A stretch of 64,000 nt of DNA from Treponema sp. (GTDB lineage: Bacteria; Spirochaetota; Spirochaetia; Treponematales; Treponemataceae), in the NCBI GenBank assembly GCA_017395545.1, contig JAFPUF010000073.1, forward strand, positions 43,452 to 107,451, read 5' to 3'. Shown here in pieces: positions 16,858 to 26,134 of the stretch. The stretch's first letter is position 1, and every line of letters starts with the position of its first letter. The translations under genes and the position numbers were made by a program. The notes beneath the pieces were generated by a model, which did no database searches, had not been told where the DNA came from, and saw only the letters and a program-made list of their open reading frames with translations.

Positions 16858-18356
16858 GTTGACTCCACCAGGGTAGTTCTGCCCTGTTTGATTTCGATAT
16901 TCTTGAAATGCTCTTCGTAAAGTACATTTCCCTCATTTGAGTAATACACGACCTTGAAGGAATAAACGCCGGGTTTCAGCTCGATTCCGCCGGCATAGCT
17001 TTGAGCCGGAAGGGCGTAAACCTGCCGGATATCCGCAGTTTCCGTTCTGTCCACCTGATCGACAGCCTTTGCCGCACTCAGGTATGTGCCGGCATAAGCA
17101 GCAATAGTCAGGAGATTTTCCTGTCTGCTGAGAGCCTGCTCTGCAACAAGCAGCGTAGCCGTGGCACCTGCAACCGCAGTGAATTTTTTAACCATACTTC
17201 GCTTGATGCTTCGTGAATAGGCTTTTCGTGCCTTTGAATGGACATCCTTCTGTACGGCATAATTGAAGTCTTCAAGAAGAGAAAGAGAAACTTCCTGACT
17301 AGGAAGCGTATCTCCCTTTTCGAAGATGATTTTTATGGCTGCAATCTGATTTTTTGGGTTAGGGAGAATCTCATTTTTGCCAGGATAAATCGTGAAAGAC
17401 GGTCCGTAGCCGAGAGTCGGAATAACCTGAGGTTTTAAGACAGTCTGAGGAGCCGGAAACTCTGGCCAGACGAATTCAAGGTCGAATCCCGGAATATAAA
17501 CGAAAGTCTTTCCGACAGGGAACTGAATGCCGGGGAACGGGCCGACTACAAGACGCCTCTCCCCCCGCCTTCCGATGAGGCCTGCAAAAGAAAGAACGTC
17601 AAGCCGTCCGTAATCAGGAGCGATTTTTGAAATGCTTAAGACATCGAATGCCGGATTCAAAGCATTTAAAGTCCTGCTGTCAGACTCGACATTCCAGCTG
17701 TTATTTACGCTTTCGTCCATCATTCCGAAGATAATGCTAAGGTATCTTGCAGTAGCAGAATCCCTGAAAATATCGGCCTCAGTCGGTTTTTCCGGGACGG
17801 ATGCATAAATCTGGTCAGAATTGAGTTTCAGTTTTTTGTAAGTGTCTGAAATTTCAATCTGGCTGTCGTCGTTTTTAAGCCATTCACCATAATCATTCAG
17901 ATATTTACGCTGTTTTTCATTAAGGCGGCGGACTTCAACGGCTGCTTCGTCAATATCTCCCTTGCTGTAATAGTTCAACGCATTGAAAATGTTGATGTAG
18001 ACATATTCATAAGGCGTTCCCTTGTATTCATCAGCATTGTCATTTCCGACTGCGGCGGCAAAACCTTTTGTAATACTCTGGGTGACTGCATCTTCCATAA
18101 GCATGTCGGTTTCACCCATAATTTTAAGGGAAGAATCATAATCTTTCTGAAAATGCTTTATCATGCCAAGCTCATAATTATCCCTGATTCTGTCGCCGTT
18201 CGGTTTTTCAAGTTTTTTCTCAAGTTCCTGTGTGCATGGAGCGTATGTGCCTGTATCAAGATTTTCAAGATACTGGGGCAAAGTCATTGTTGAGCCGCAG
18301 GAAAACAAAAGAAAAGAGAATAAAATAATCAGAAAATGGATTTTGAAGTTCTTCAT
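16845..18356 (-). CDS. COG3014-like lipoprotein
   Basis: The protein (503 aa) has a lipoprotein signal ending in LLFSC. A helical, TPR-like N-terminal half follows (YELGMIKHFQKDYDSSLKIM, YINIFNALNYYSKGDIDEA). A hydrophobic, beta-rich C-terminal half contains a possible internal hydrophobic helix (VAGATATLLVAEQAL). This arrangement fits the uncharacterised COG3014 family, which I recall occurring beside LpoB-like and LPP20 lipoproteins; the family name needs a search to confirm. The ATG is immediately preceded by a terminator-like hairpin and T-run and has no visible ribosome binding site. Confidence 0.7.
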   Translation of the reverse strand: MKNFKIHFLIILFSFLLFSCGSTMTLPQYLENLDTGTYAPCTQELEKKLEKPNGDRIRDNYELGMIKHFQKDYDSSLKIMGETDMLMEDAVTQSITKGFAAAVGNDNADEYKGTPYEYVYINIFNALNYYSKGDIDEAAVEVRRLNEKQRKYLNDYGEWLKNDDSQIEISDTYKKLKLNSDQIYASVPEKPTEADIFRDSATARYLSIIFGMMDESVNNSWNVESDSRTLNALNPAFDVLSISKIAPDYGRLDVLSFAGLIGRRGERRLVVGPFPGIQFPVGKTFVYIPGFDLEFVWPEFPAPQTVLKPQVIPTLGYGPSFTIYPGKNEILPNPKNQIAAIKIIFEKGDTLPSQEVSLSLLEDFNYAVQKDVHSKARKAYSRSIKRSMVKKFTAVAGATATLLVAEQALSRQENLLTIAAYAGTYLSAAKAVDQVDRTETADIRQVYALPAQSYAGGIELKPGVYSFKVVYYSNEGNVLYEEHFKNIEIKQGRTTLVESTCQK

Positions 18357-18358
18357 AT

Positions 18359-18388
18359 TAAAAAAAGAGGGGGAACTACTCTTCCCCC
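18359..18388 (-). terminator. Terminator-like hairpin directly before the COG3014-like gene
   Basis: On the minus strand GGGGGAA (18388-18382 read as complement) pairs with TTCCCCC across a six-base loop, and seven T follow at 18366-18360. The T-run ends three bases before the ATG at 18356. It could end lpoB transcription, partly attenuate the downstream genes, or control translation. Confidence 0.7.
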
Positions 18389-18430
18389 CGCAGGAAATAC
18401 AGTCTTTAAAAAGCCCTGTCCGTAATAAGA

Positions 18431-19030
18431 TTACAGTTTTTTAGAAGCCTTCTTGATGTATTTACTGATAGTTTTTTCACCCTGCCAGATAATTTTGTTA
18501 GTTTCGATGTCGATTAACTGTGCGTCAACCTGATAAGTTCTGACAGCCTCTTTACCTGTCTCATCGACATGTGAATGAACAGTTCCCTGAACCATAAAAT
18601 CAGCAGCAGTTTCGTTTCCGATAGATTTTGCTGTCTCATAAGCATTCTCTGCCTGATCAAGTTTTTCGGCACGAAGCTCCTGTCTCTGCTCACTGTCAGC
18701 AACGAATTCCATAACTCCGCTGTTGATGATAGCTGTCTGGAAACGTTTTGCAACCATTGCAGTGTCGATGTGCTCGCTCGATTTGTTTGCGATTTTTCCT
18801 ACGATAGCAATCGGATCGCGGCCTTTAGCAATCTTGAATCCTGCAACGCGCGGAGATGCAACACAGCCGGAAATTAGTTCGTTACAGACAAGCTGAATGT
18901 CATTTTCGTTCCAGTATCCTGTAAGATCTTTTACAGAGTCACCGTTTTCATAGCGTGAAACCTGTGTTGAACCACAGGAAATAAGCGCAAGCGCTGAAAG
19001 CATGGTCATAATTAATGCAATTTTCTTCAT
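18431..19030 (-). CDS. LpoB-like penicillin-binding-protein activator lipoprotein
   Basis: The frame extends to 19096, but the ATG at 19030 has GGGAG before it and begins a lipoprotein signal ending in ALISC. The mature part matches the LpoB family: a YWNENDIQLVCNELI helix, then VGKIANKSSEHIDTAMVAKRFQTAIINSG, and a last strand pair with VDAQLIDIETNKIIWQGEKTISKYIKK. In E. coli LpoB reaches through peptidoglycan to activate PBP1b. Whether this homologue activates a synthase here is inference. It leads the minus-strand lipoprotein set at 15.8-19 kb. Confidence 0.85.
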   Translation of the reverse strand: MKKIALIMTMLSALALISCGSTQVSRYENGDSVKDLTGYWNENDIQLVCNELISGCVASPRVAGFKIAKGRDPIAIVGKIANKSSEHIDTAMVAKRFQTAIINSGVMEFVADSEQRQELRAEKLDQAENAYETAKSIGNETAADFMVQGTVHSHVDETGKEAVRTYQVDAQLIDIETNKIIWQGEKTISKYIKKASKKL

Positions 19031-19116
19031 AAATAGTCTCCCAAAAAAACAAATTTTAAGATTATTATAATCTAACAAGTAAAAAAAATAAAGCAAAAAA
19101 ATAAGAAAACATTAAT

Positions 19117-19148
19117 AAAAAAAGCCGTCCAGAAAAAATCAGGACAGC
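19117..19148 (-). terminator. alaS terminator
   Basis: On the minus strand GCTGTCC pairs with GGACGGC (one G-T pair) across an 11-base loop, followed by a run of seven T. It lies just after the alaS stop codon and before lpoB. Confidence 0.85.
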
Positions 19149-19167
19149 CACATTTCTTTAATATCGT

Positions 19168-20994
19168 TTATTGCGGATCGAGCGGAAGACCACCGGAAAT
19201 TACCGCACGGATTCGGCGAACGCCTGCAGAAGATGACTGCTCCTTCTGGATTTTGAAGTCACCGATTTGAGCCGTGTGCTGAACATGAGGACCGCCACAA
19301 ACTTCCTTTGAGAACCAGTCTTTTTTCGGATCTTTTCCGATTGTGTAGACTTTGACATCCTCGCCGTATTTGTTTGTGAAAAGTGCGCGTGCTCCTTCAG
19401 CCTTTGCTTTTTCAAGAGACATAATCTCCATTGTTACAGGCAAGTCTTCCTTGATTTTGGCGTTTACGATATCCTCGACCTGCTGAATCTCTTCTTTTGT
19501 CATCGGACGCTCGAAAGTGAAGTCGAAACGCATGCGCTCGTTGTTGATATTTGAACCTTTCTGAGCAACCTGATCGCCGAGAACATTGACCAGAGCCTGC
19601 TGAAGAAGGTGTGTTGCTGTGTGATATTTTGTAGTCGTGTCGCTCTGCTCAGCCAGACCACCCTTTGCTTTTCCTGCGTCGAGTGATTTTGACGCTTCCT
19701 GATGCTTTCGCTCAGCCTCTTTAAAGCCCTCAACATCAACTGTGAAGCCGTTTTCTGCACCCAGTTCCTGAGTAAGCTCAAGAGGGAAGCCGAAGGTATC
19801 GTACAGACGGAATGCAACTTTGCCGGAAATCTCTTTTTTAGGATTCTTCATAAGGTTTGGAAGAAGCTTCTGGAATTCAGCCTCACCGTTTTTGAGAGTG
19901 ACTCGGAATTTTTCTTCTTCGGCTGTGAGTTCCTTGCGGACTTTTTCTGCATTTGTCTCAAGCTCAGGATATGCGCACTTGAAGTTTGCGATTACTACAT
20001 CTGCGATTTCTGCAAGGAATGCTTTTTCGATGCCAAGCTTCATTCCGTGGCGGACTGCACGACGAATCAAGCGGCGAAGAACATAGCCGGCACCAACTCG
20101 GTCAGGGGAAACGCCCCGGACATCACCGATAATGAAGACTGAAGCCCGGGCATGGTCAGCGATGATTCGGACTGACTTGTCCTTTTCTTCGTCGCTTCCG
20201 TATTTGTAAGAAGAAAGCTCTTCAATTTTTGCGATGATTGGCTGGAAAACTTCGGTGAGGTAAACCGATTTTTTGCCCTGAAGAATACAGTTTGTGCGCT
20301 CCAGACCCATACCTGTATCAACATTCTTTTTTTCGAGAGGAAGAAGGGTCTTTTCGTCGATGCGGTTGTACTGCATGAAGACATTGTTCCAGATTTCCAT
20401 CCAGTTTGCAGAATCTGTGCCTTTGTTTGAACCGACTGGAGGAAGACCTTCTCCAACCCAGTAAAAGATTTCGGTGTCAGGACCGCATGGACCTGTTGGA
20501 CCTGCAGCCCACCAGTTGTCGCTTGCAGGAAGATATGCGATTTTGTCTTCCGGCATGCCGTTTTCCTTCCAGTAGCCGGCAGCTTCTTCGTCACGAGGTG
20601 CGTTTTCGTCGCCTGCAAAAACAGTGACGGAGATTTTTTTAGGATCAAGAGCGAGCCATTTCGGGCTTGTAAGGAATTCGTAAGAGAATGCGATTGATTC
20701 TTTTTTGAAATAATCACCCAGAGACCAGTTTCCGAGCATTTCAAAACAGGTAAGATGGCTTGGGTCGCCAACTTCCTCAATGTCGCCGGTACGGATACAC
20801 TTCTGATAGTCTGTAAGACGGGTGCCGGCCGGGTGCTTTTCGCCGAGAAGATACGGAACGAGAGGGTGCATTCCCGCCATAGTGAACAGAACTGAAGGGT
20901 CATTTTCCGGAATCAAACTCTGTCCGGAAATTTCAACATGATTCTTAGATTTAAAAAACTCAATATACTTTGAGCGAAGTTCGTTAGCTGTCAT
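19168..20994 (-). CDS. alaS: Alanyl-tRNA synthetase, short form without C-Ala domain
   Basis: AlaRS charges tRNA-Ala. The 608 residues contain the class II catalytic core (DPSVLFTMAGMHPLVPYLLG, TGPCGPDTEIFY, GMGLERT) and the editing domain, with zinc-binding HTATH and CGGPH (cysteine near residue 566). The protein ends shortly after the editing domain, so it lacks the coiled coil and C-Ala region that bring E. coli AlaRS to 876 residues. Both ends look intact, and I recall the same short form in other spirochaetes, so this is not a decayed gene. The ribosome binding site is weak. Confidence 0.96.
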   Translation of the reverse strand: MTANELRSKYIEFFKSKNHVEISGQSLIPENDPSVLFTMAGMHPLVPYLLGEKHPAGTRLTDYQKCIRTGDIEEVGDPSHLTCFEMLGNWSLGDYFKKESIAFSYEFLTSPKWLALDPKKISVTVFAGDENAPRDEEAAGYWKENGMPEDKIAYLPASDNWWAAGPTGPCGPDTEIFYWVGEGLPPVGSNKGTDSANWMEIWNNVFMQYNRIDEKTLLPLEKKNVDTGMGLERTNCILQGKKSVYLTEVFQPIIAKIEELSSYKYGSDEEKDKSVRIIADHARASVFIIGDVRGVSPDRVGAGYVLRRLIRRAVRHGMKLGIEKAFLAEIADVVIANFKCAYPELETNAEKVRKELTAEEEKFRVTLKNGEAEFQKLLPNLMKNPKKEISGKVAFRLYDTFGFPLELTQELGAENGFTVDVEGFKEAERKHQEASKSLDAGKAKGGLAEQSDTTTKYHTATHLLQQALVNVLGDQVAQKGSNINNERMRFDFTFERPMTKEEIQQVEDIVNAKIKEDLPVTMEIMSLEKAKAEGARALFTNKYGEDVKVYTIGKDPKKDWFSKEVCGGPHVQHTAQIGDFKIQKEQSSSAGVRRIRAVISGGLPLDPQ

Positions 20995-21023
20995 AATTTT
21001 GAAAGTTTACTACTTTTCATAAA

Positions 21024-21509
21024 TTATTCCAATACCAAATCTAAAGTTACGGCATCCGTCGCCTTAACGAGATCAGCCGGAGCAATTTTTATCTGCTCGC
21101 CTCTGACGCCCGCACTCACATAAATATAGTCATGGAGAAGCGCGCTTTCGTCGATATATGTGGGATATTTTTTTCTCATTCCCAAAGGAGAACAGCCGCC
21201 GCGGATATAGCCTGTGAGTGCGAGAAGTTCCTCGGGTTTTACGGGATTTATCTCTTTTGCGCCGCACGCATTTCTCGCTTTCTTAAGGTTAATTTCGTTG
21301 TCTGCGCTCTGGCAGAAGACAAAAATCTGTTTTGACTCGCTCCGCATGACGATTGTTTTGAAACATGCGGACACTTCAATGCCAAGTTTTGCCGCAGTGT
21401 TCGAGGCCGCCCCCCTTGAAAGTTCGTGCTCCCCGTCATCATCATAAGACAGGGTCTCGTAAGGAATTTTCAGACCATCAAGAATTCTCATCGCGTTAGT
21501 TTTTTTCAT
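21024..21509 (-). CDS. ybaK: YbaK/EbsC-type aminoacyl-tRNA deacylase
   Basis: This 161-residue protein fits the YbaK family, which hydrolyses Cys-tRNA(Pro) and related mischarged tRNAs. The key lysine lies in ACFKTIVM, and the glycine-rich GYIRGGCSPLGMRKKYP segment is typical of YbaK and not ProX. It sits directly upstream of alaS on the same strand with only 29 bases between, so the two are probably cotranscribed. That pairs a synthetase with a trans-editing enzyme. The exact substrate specificity is inferred from family. Confidence 0.9.
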   Translation of the reverse strand: MKKTNAMRILDGLKIPYETLSYDDDGEHELSRGAASNTAAKLGIEVSACFKTIVMRSESKQIFVFCQSADNEINLKKARNACGAKEINPVKPEELLALTGYIRGGCSPLGMRKKYPTYIDESALLHDYIYVSAGVRGEQIKIAPADLVKATDAVTLDLVLE

Positions 21510-21580
21510 GTTCTTTTACCCGGAAATATGATATAATCTACGAAAGAATTTATCCATAGATTTCCACAGAGAGTCAATGT

Positions 21581-22150
21581 ATGCCACAGAACATTTCAGA
21601 AGTTTTTTCTAATTTTTCTCAGAAGTTTGCGCGTTTCAACAATTCTTCCTCGAAGGAAAGAACGCCATCCCCTGACAAAGCTAAAAAGGCATATCTTGAA
21701 GAAGTAATCAGGGAAAGGGGCGAAAAACTCCGTTCATCAGTGGCCTCAACTTACAAAATTTACCGCTCTCCTTTTGAAGCACTGGGAGAATCCAGCGAAA
21801 GGGCAGCTTCCATCGACCGTGATGAGCAGAATCTTCTGAAAGCTTACAATCTCTACAAGTCCTGCATGGACATCGACAAAGAGAATCAGGACGAAATTGG
21901 AGCCACTCACATAAAAAACGTCGAAATTGCCTCCCCCCTTTCTGACAAGGCAAGCTACACTCAGGGCGGGCAGTTCATCTATCTGGCAGCCTGGCTTTAT
22001 TTTGAGCAGGGGCAGCAGGAATATTTTCCGTTTTTCTCAGAAACTGAAACTCACCATATTCTTTGCTTTGAGAACGCCGGGAAGTTCAGTTTTTCAGATC
22101 CTCACGAAAAAGAGATTTTTGAAATCATAAAGGCAGAATTTTATTCATGA
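21581..22150 (+). CDS. Protein of unknown function upstream of the MATE exporter
   Basis: I do not recognise this 189-residue protein. The first 35 residues are Ser/Lys rich and probably disordered. The rest looks like a soluble mixed fold with aromatic-rich segments (FIYLAAWLYFEQGQQEYFPFF). There is no signal peptide or membrane segment. A TATAAT-like box lies at about 21531-21537. The stop overlaps the start of the MATE gene (ATGA), so the two are coupled and the protein may act with the exporter. Confidence 0.7.
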   Translation: MPQNISEVFSNFSQKFARFNNSSSKERTPSPDKAKKAYLEEVIRERGEKLRSSVASTYKIYRSPFEALGESSERAASIDRDEQNLLKAYNLYKSCMDIDKENQDEIGATHIKNVEIASPLSDKASYTQGGQFIYLAAWLYFEQGQQEYFPFFSETETHHILCFENAGKFSFSDPHEKEIFEIIKAEFYS

Positions 22151-23502
22151 CAAAAGATTTAACCACGGGACACCCGTTAAAAAACATCTTCGGATTCGCA
22201 GTTCCTGTTTTTTTCGGGTATCTTTTCCAGCAGTTTTACAATCTCGTCGACACAATCATAGTCGGACAGTTTCTAGGTGTTGACGCACTTGCTGCAGTCG
22301 GTTCAACAGGAAGCCTCAACTTCTTTCTGATTGGATTCTGTATCGGCGTCTGCTCAGGTTTTGCGATTCCCGTAGCCCAAAGGTTCGGAGCCCAGGAATA
22401 CGGAGCCATGAGGCAGTATGTCTTCAATTCATGGATTTTAATCGCTGTTTTTGCACTGTTTATGTCCGTCATCACGGTGATTTTCTGCCGTCCGATGCTC
22501 GAACTCTTAAAAACCCCTTCAAACATCATCGGAATGGCTCATTCCTACTTCTCCGTAATTCTCGCAGGCATTCCGGTCATTTTTTTCTATAATTTTCTTG
22601 CTGGAGCAATCCGCTCCGTCGGGGATTCCAAAACTCCGCTCTATTTTCTCATGCTTTCAGCCTTTCTCAATATCGGTCTCGACATTTTTTTCATCGCCGT
22701 CTTAAAGTCCGGAATTTCCGGGGCTGCATGGGCAACCGTCATTTCACAGGGCTTCTCAGGCCTTCTCTGTTTTTTCTACATGAAAAAGAAATTTGAAATT
22801 CTCCGTCTCAAAAAAGAAGACAAAATCATATCCTCAAAAAGAATTCTCACGCTTCTGGGTATCGGAGTTCCGATGGGGCTTCAGTACTCCGTCACGGCTG
22901 TCGGAAGCGTAATTCTTCAGTGGTCGGTAAACCTTCTTGGTTCGGTTTATGTCGCTTCGATGGTCACGGCACAGAAAATCAGCATTTTCTTCTCAACTCC
23001 TTTTGACGCACTGGGAACGACAATGGCAACTTACGCAGGCCAGAATGTCGGCGCAAAAAAAATCGACCGTCTCAATTCTGGACTTTTCTGGGGCTGCGCA
23101 ATCGGATTTGTCTGGTCATTTATCGCCCTCATAATTCTTTATTTCTTTACAGACAACCTCGCTATACTTTTCATCTCAAAAAACGAGCCGCCGGAAATAA
23201 TTTCAGAAGTTATAAAGAATGTTTTCTACGCTCTGATGGCAAACGGAACTACCTACTGTCTTCTCACCCTCGTAAATGCCGTACGCTTTACGATTCAGGG
23301 AATGGGATTCTCCAGACTCGCAATCTTTGCAGGTCTTGCAGAACTCTTCGGACGCGGTCTTATCGCAATTTTCCTGGTTCCGATTTTTGGCTTTCAGGGA
23401 GCGGTTCTCGCAAGTCCTCTTGCCTGGGTATTCGCTGATAGTTTTCTTATCCCTGCCTACTTTGCGAGCAGAAAGAAATTGATTAAAATGTACGGACTCT
23501 AA
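22147..23502 (+). CDS. MATE-family multidrug/cation efflux protein
   Basis: The protein (451 aa) has about 12 hydrophobic helices in two similar halves, the usual MATE layout. The N-terminal helix region NIFGFAVPVFFGYLFQQFYNLVDTIIVGQF is characteristic, as is VGAKKIDR after the half-way loop. MATE proteins export drugs or metabolites in exchange for Na+ or H+. The substrate is unknown. It is translationally coupled to the unknown gene before it, and the diguanylate cyclase gene follows after 14 bases. Confidence 0.9.
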   Translation: MTKDLTTGHPLKNIFGFAVPVFFGYLFQQFYNLVDTIIVGQFLGVDALAAVGSTGSLNFFLIGFCIGVCSGFAIPVAQRFGAQEYGAMRQYVFNSWILIAVFALFMSVITVIFCRPMLELLKTPSNIIGMAHSYFSVILAGIPVIFFYNFLAGAIRSVGDSKTPLYFLMLSAFLNIGLDIFFIAVLKSGISGAAWATVISQGFSGLLCFFYMKKKFEILRLKKEDKIISSKRILTLLGIGVPMGLQYSVTAVGSVILQWSVNLLGSVYVASMVTAQKISIFFSTPFDALGTTMATYAGQNVGAKKIDRLNSGLFWGCAIGFVWSFIALIILYFFTDNLAILFISKNEPPEIISEVIKNVFYALMANGTTYCLLTLVNAVRFTIQGMGFSRLAIFAGLAELFGRGLIAIFLVPIFGFQGAVLASPLAWVFADSFLIPAYFASRKKLIKMYGL

Positions 23503-23516
23503 AACGGAAGCTGAAC

Positions 23517-25187
23517 ATGAAATCCATCAAGTCAAAGATTTTTTTCATAGTCCTCACGAGTATCATATCCTCTTCTTTTATCGTCGGCGCTTTAGGAATC
23601 TTCTGGTCGAATAAAGCTGTCCGGCACGACTCAATCGAAATTCTTGATTTAATGGCTCAGGTTCAGACTGACGGCCTGAACGCAATGTTCCGGGATATCG
23701 AACAGTCATCGCAGGTTCTCTCACGTTATGTAAGCGAAAACCTTGACGATTTCGGAATTATGAATCAGGAAGATAAATTCGCCCGCTATATCGCAAGACT
23801 TTCTGACATTTCATATTATATCGCAAACTGCACAACCCCCGCCCTCTGTGTATTCGTACGCTTTGCCCCAGAATTCACGAATCAGGTAGAGAGCATCTTA
23901 TGGCGAAAGGAAGGCGGTGTATTTCTTCAGGACTCTCTCACGGACTTTCCGATTTACGAGTCAGATTTTGACAACAGCTGGTATTACAAGGCGCGTAAGA
24001 ACGGAAAAGGAGTCTGGACAAAGCCCTATTATGATGATGAACTAAAAGAATACGTAGTTTCCTACGCCACCCCGGTTTTCAAGGACGGAAAATTTTTCGC
24101 TGTTGTCGGAATGAACATTGACTTTGACGTAATTGCCGCCCTGATAAATTCAATCTCGATCTACGATTCCGGTTATGCATTTCTCACCGACGAAGATTTT
24201 GTGATTACCTACCACAGGCGAATTCCCTCAGGAACGAGAATTCTTGAGCATACGAAAGACTTTCACCTTTTCTCAAAACTGAAAAGCAATAAAGAAATTT
24301 ATGAGTACACATACAGCGAACAGAGCCCGAAAAAAATTAAAAAGCCGGAAAAATTCCGCATGATTTACAATGAACTTATAAACGGCATGAGGCTTGTAGT
24401 CAGCGTTCCGGCCTCAGAAATCGATAAAACCCGAAACAAACTGATTCTGGCGATTATAATTTCAGTTCTTGCAATCTCACTTTTAGTCGCTTTCTGGAGT
24501 GTCCTCATGTCAAGGAGGATGTCGCGTCCTTTAAAAGAACTTTCCGATTCCACGCACAAAATCATTGCGGGCAATTACGACCTTAAATTCACTCACCGCT
24601 CCCACGACGAAATCGGCGAACTCATGACAACATTCACCCTGATGGCAAAATCACTTAAGATTCAGTTTGACTACATCAATTCCCTCGCTTATCACGACTC
24701 TATGACAGGAGCAAAAAACAAGCGTGCTTTCATCGATGCGCGCAACGAATTTAACGAAAAAATTCACCAGAATATGGACAGGTCACTCAAATTCGGCGTA
24801 ATAGTCTTTGATGTGAACGACCTCAAAAAAATGAACGACAATTACGGCCATAAAACCGGAGACCTTCTCATAAAAAGCGCCTGCAACCTCATCATAAAGA
24901 ATTTCAGCTCAAGCGAGACTTTCAGAATCGGCGGCGATGAATTCGTAACGATAATTACAGGAAAAGACTACGAAAACCGCAGCGAAATTTTGACAAAGCT
25001 CCGCTCTGAAATGGATTATCCTGTACCTGAGAAAAACGAAGCCTTTGAAAAAATCTCAATCGCAGCAGGTCTTGCCGTCTACGATTACATAATCGACACA
25101 AGTTTCCAGAGTGTTTTTGAAAGGGCTGACGAAGAAATGTACAGAACAAAAATCGAAATGAAGGGCGGAATAGAAAATATAAGGTAA
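23517..25187 (+). CDS. Cache-HAMP-GGDEF diguanylate cyclase
   Basis: The membrane topology is a helix near residues 8-30, an extracytoplasmic Cache-type sensor (WYYKARKNGKGVWTKPYYDD, YATPVFKDGKFFAVVGMNID), a second helix near 305-325, and a HAMP linker (SRPLKELSDSTHKIIAGNYDL). A GGDEF domain follows with intact GGDEF at 472-476, predicting synthesis of cyclic di-GMP in response to an external ligand. The RxxD product-inhibition site expected just before GGDEF is missing (NFSSSETF). It lies close behind the MATE gene. Confidence 0.92.
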   Translation: MKSIKSKIFFIVLTSIISSSFIVGALGIFWSNKAVRHDSIEILDLMAQVQTDGLNAMFRDIEQSSQVLSRYVSENLDDFGIMNQEDKFARYIARLSDISYYIANCTTPALCVFVRFAPEFTNQVESILWRKEGGVFLQDSLTDFPIYESDFDNSWYYKARKNGKGVWTKPYYDDELKEYVVSYATPVFKDGKFFAVVGMNIDFDVIAALINSISIYDSGYAFLTDEDFVITYHRRIPSGTRILEHTKDFHLFSKLKSNKEIYEYTYSEQSPKKIKKPEKFRMIYNELINGMRLVVSVPASEIDKTRNKLILAIIISVLAISLLVAFWSVLMSRRMSRPLKELSDSTHKIIAGNYDLKFTHRSHDEIGELMTTFTLMAKSLKIQFDYINSLAYHDSMTGAKNKRAFIDARNEFNEKIHQNMDRSLKFGVIVFDVNDLKKMNDNYGHKTGDLLIKSACNLIIKNFSSSETFRIGGDEFVTIITGKDYENRSEILTKLRSEMDYPVPEKNEAFEKISIAAGLAVYDYIIDTSFQSVFERADEEMYRTKIEMKGGIENIR

Positions 25188-25223
25188 GGCGAGCAAAACT
25201 GTTTTAAAACGCTTTAAGACCGC

Positions 25224-26129
25224 TTATGCAAGGCAAACCTGATTTGCAATTCCGTCAAGAATTTTACGGCACAACTCAAAAGTGGACGGAGTCAGGCTCA
25301 GAAAATTATCATATTCAGTGTGGAACAGTCTCCAGGTCTGAGGCATTTTCTCCGCATACTTGAAGCGCTGAATCGAAAGGTCAACTTCATTTTTCATCCC
25401 GCCCTCAATCCTGCAGTTTGTCACGGCTTTCTCAAGGTTTCTGTCGCTCATCAGATTCCTGTAATAAAAGCCAACCTCTTCTTTCGGAAGAAAAGTAATG
25501 GCGACGCTCGGAATTCCGCACGCTAAGAATCCGGCATTGTCGCTGTAAGGAACAGGGAGCGTCATCCAGGAATTAGTCATCGTACTTTTCAGAAGATTCT
25601 GCGTTCTTTCGTACAGGTTGAGGAATCTTTTTCTGAAATTCCCGCTTACTTTAGAATCCAGTCCTGCCCGGGCAAGAACTGCGACCTCACCGCGCCCGCA
25701 TGCGTCAAAAACATAGATGTCATCGTTCGTAATACCGAGTTTTTTAAAAAGTTCTGCGAGTGCGAATGCCCCCTGGGAAGAGACCCCTACTGCACCGAGT
25801 TCCTCGCCGTCAGTGAAAAAAATCCTGACATTATGAACTTTCGACGGATTCTTAAAAAGAGAAGAAGCAAAATCTGCAAGAACAAAATTCGCGAAAGAAT
25901 TGTCGTTCGCGCCGGGACTGTTTTCGACCCGGTCGTAATGAGAAATCACAGTCTTGATTTTAAAAGCGGGATTGTACGACTGGTGAGGAAAATTGACATA
26001 AAGATGCTTTTTGTCGTTGAGCCGGATTACGGATGTCGGCACTCCAAGGGATTTTAAGTATTCTTCGAGAAAAGCAAGTCTGTCGCAGTTTTTTTCGATA
26101 TATTTATGGAAAGCAGCTGTATCAAACAT
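25224..26129 (-). CDS. M28-like zinc peptidase
   Basis: The 301 residues show the ordered metal-binding motifs of M28 aminopeptidases: SHYDR, then GANDN, then DGEELG, then DACGRGE, SDNAGF and a late histidine in LFHTEYD. These give the two-zinc site and the catalytic glutamate pair. There is no signal peptide, so the enzyme is probably cytoplasmic. The exact substrate (peptide or other amide) is unknown. It is downstream of the three binding-protein genes, separated by five bases, and may be in their operon, which would fit uptake and processing of the same compounds. Confidence 0.8.
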   Translation of the reverse strand: MFDTAAFHKYIEKNCDRLAFLEEYLKSLGVPTSVIRLNDKKHLYVNFPHQSYNPAFKIKTVISHYDRVENSPGANDNSFANFVLADFASSLFKNPSKVHNVRIFFTDGEELGAVGVSSQGAFALAELFKKLGITNDDIYVFDACGRGEVAVLARAGLDSKVSGNFRKRFLNLYERTQNLLKSTMTNSWMTLPVPYSDNAGFLACGIPSVAITFLPKEEVGFYYRNLMSDRNLEKAVTNCRIEGGMKNEVDLSIQRFKYAEKMPQTWRLFHTEYDNFLSLTPSTFELCRKILDGIANQVCLA

Positions 26130-26134
26130 AAAGA

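Noticed and set aside
19168..20994. alaS as a truncated pseudogene
   Set aside because: Start, stop, catalytic and editing motifs are intact, and short forms are known in spirochaetes.
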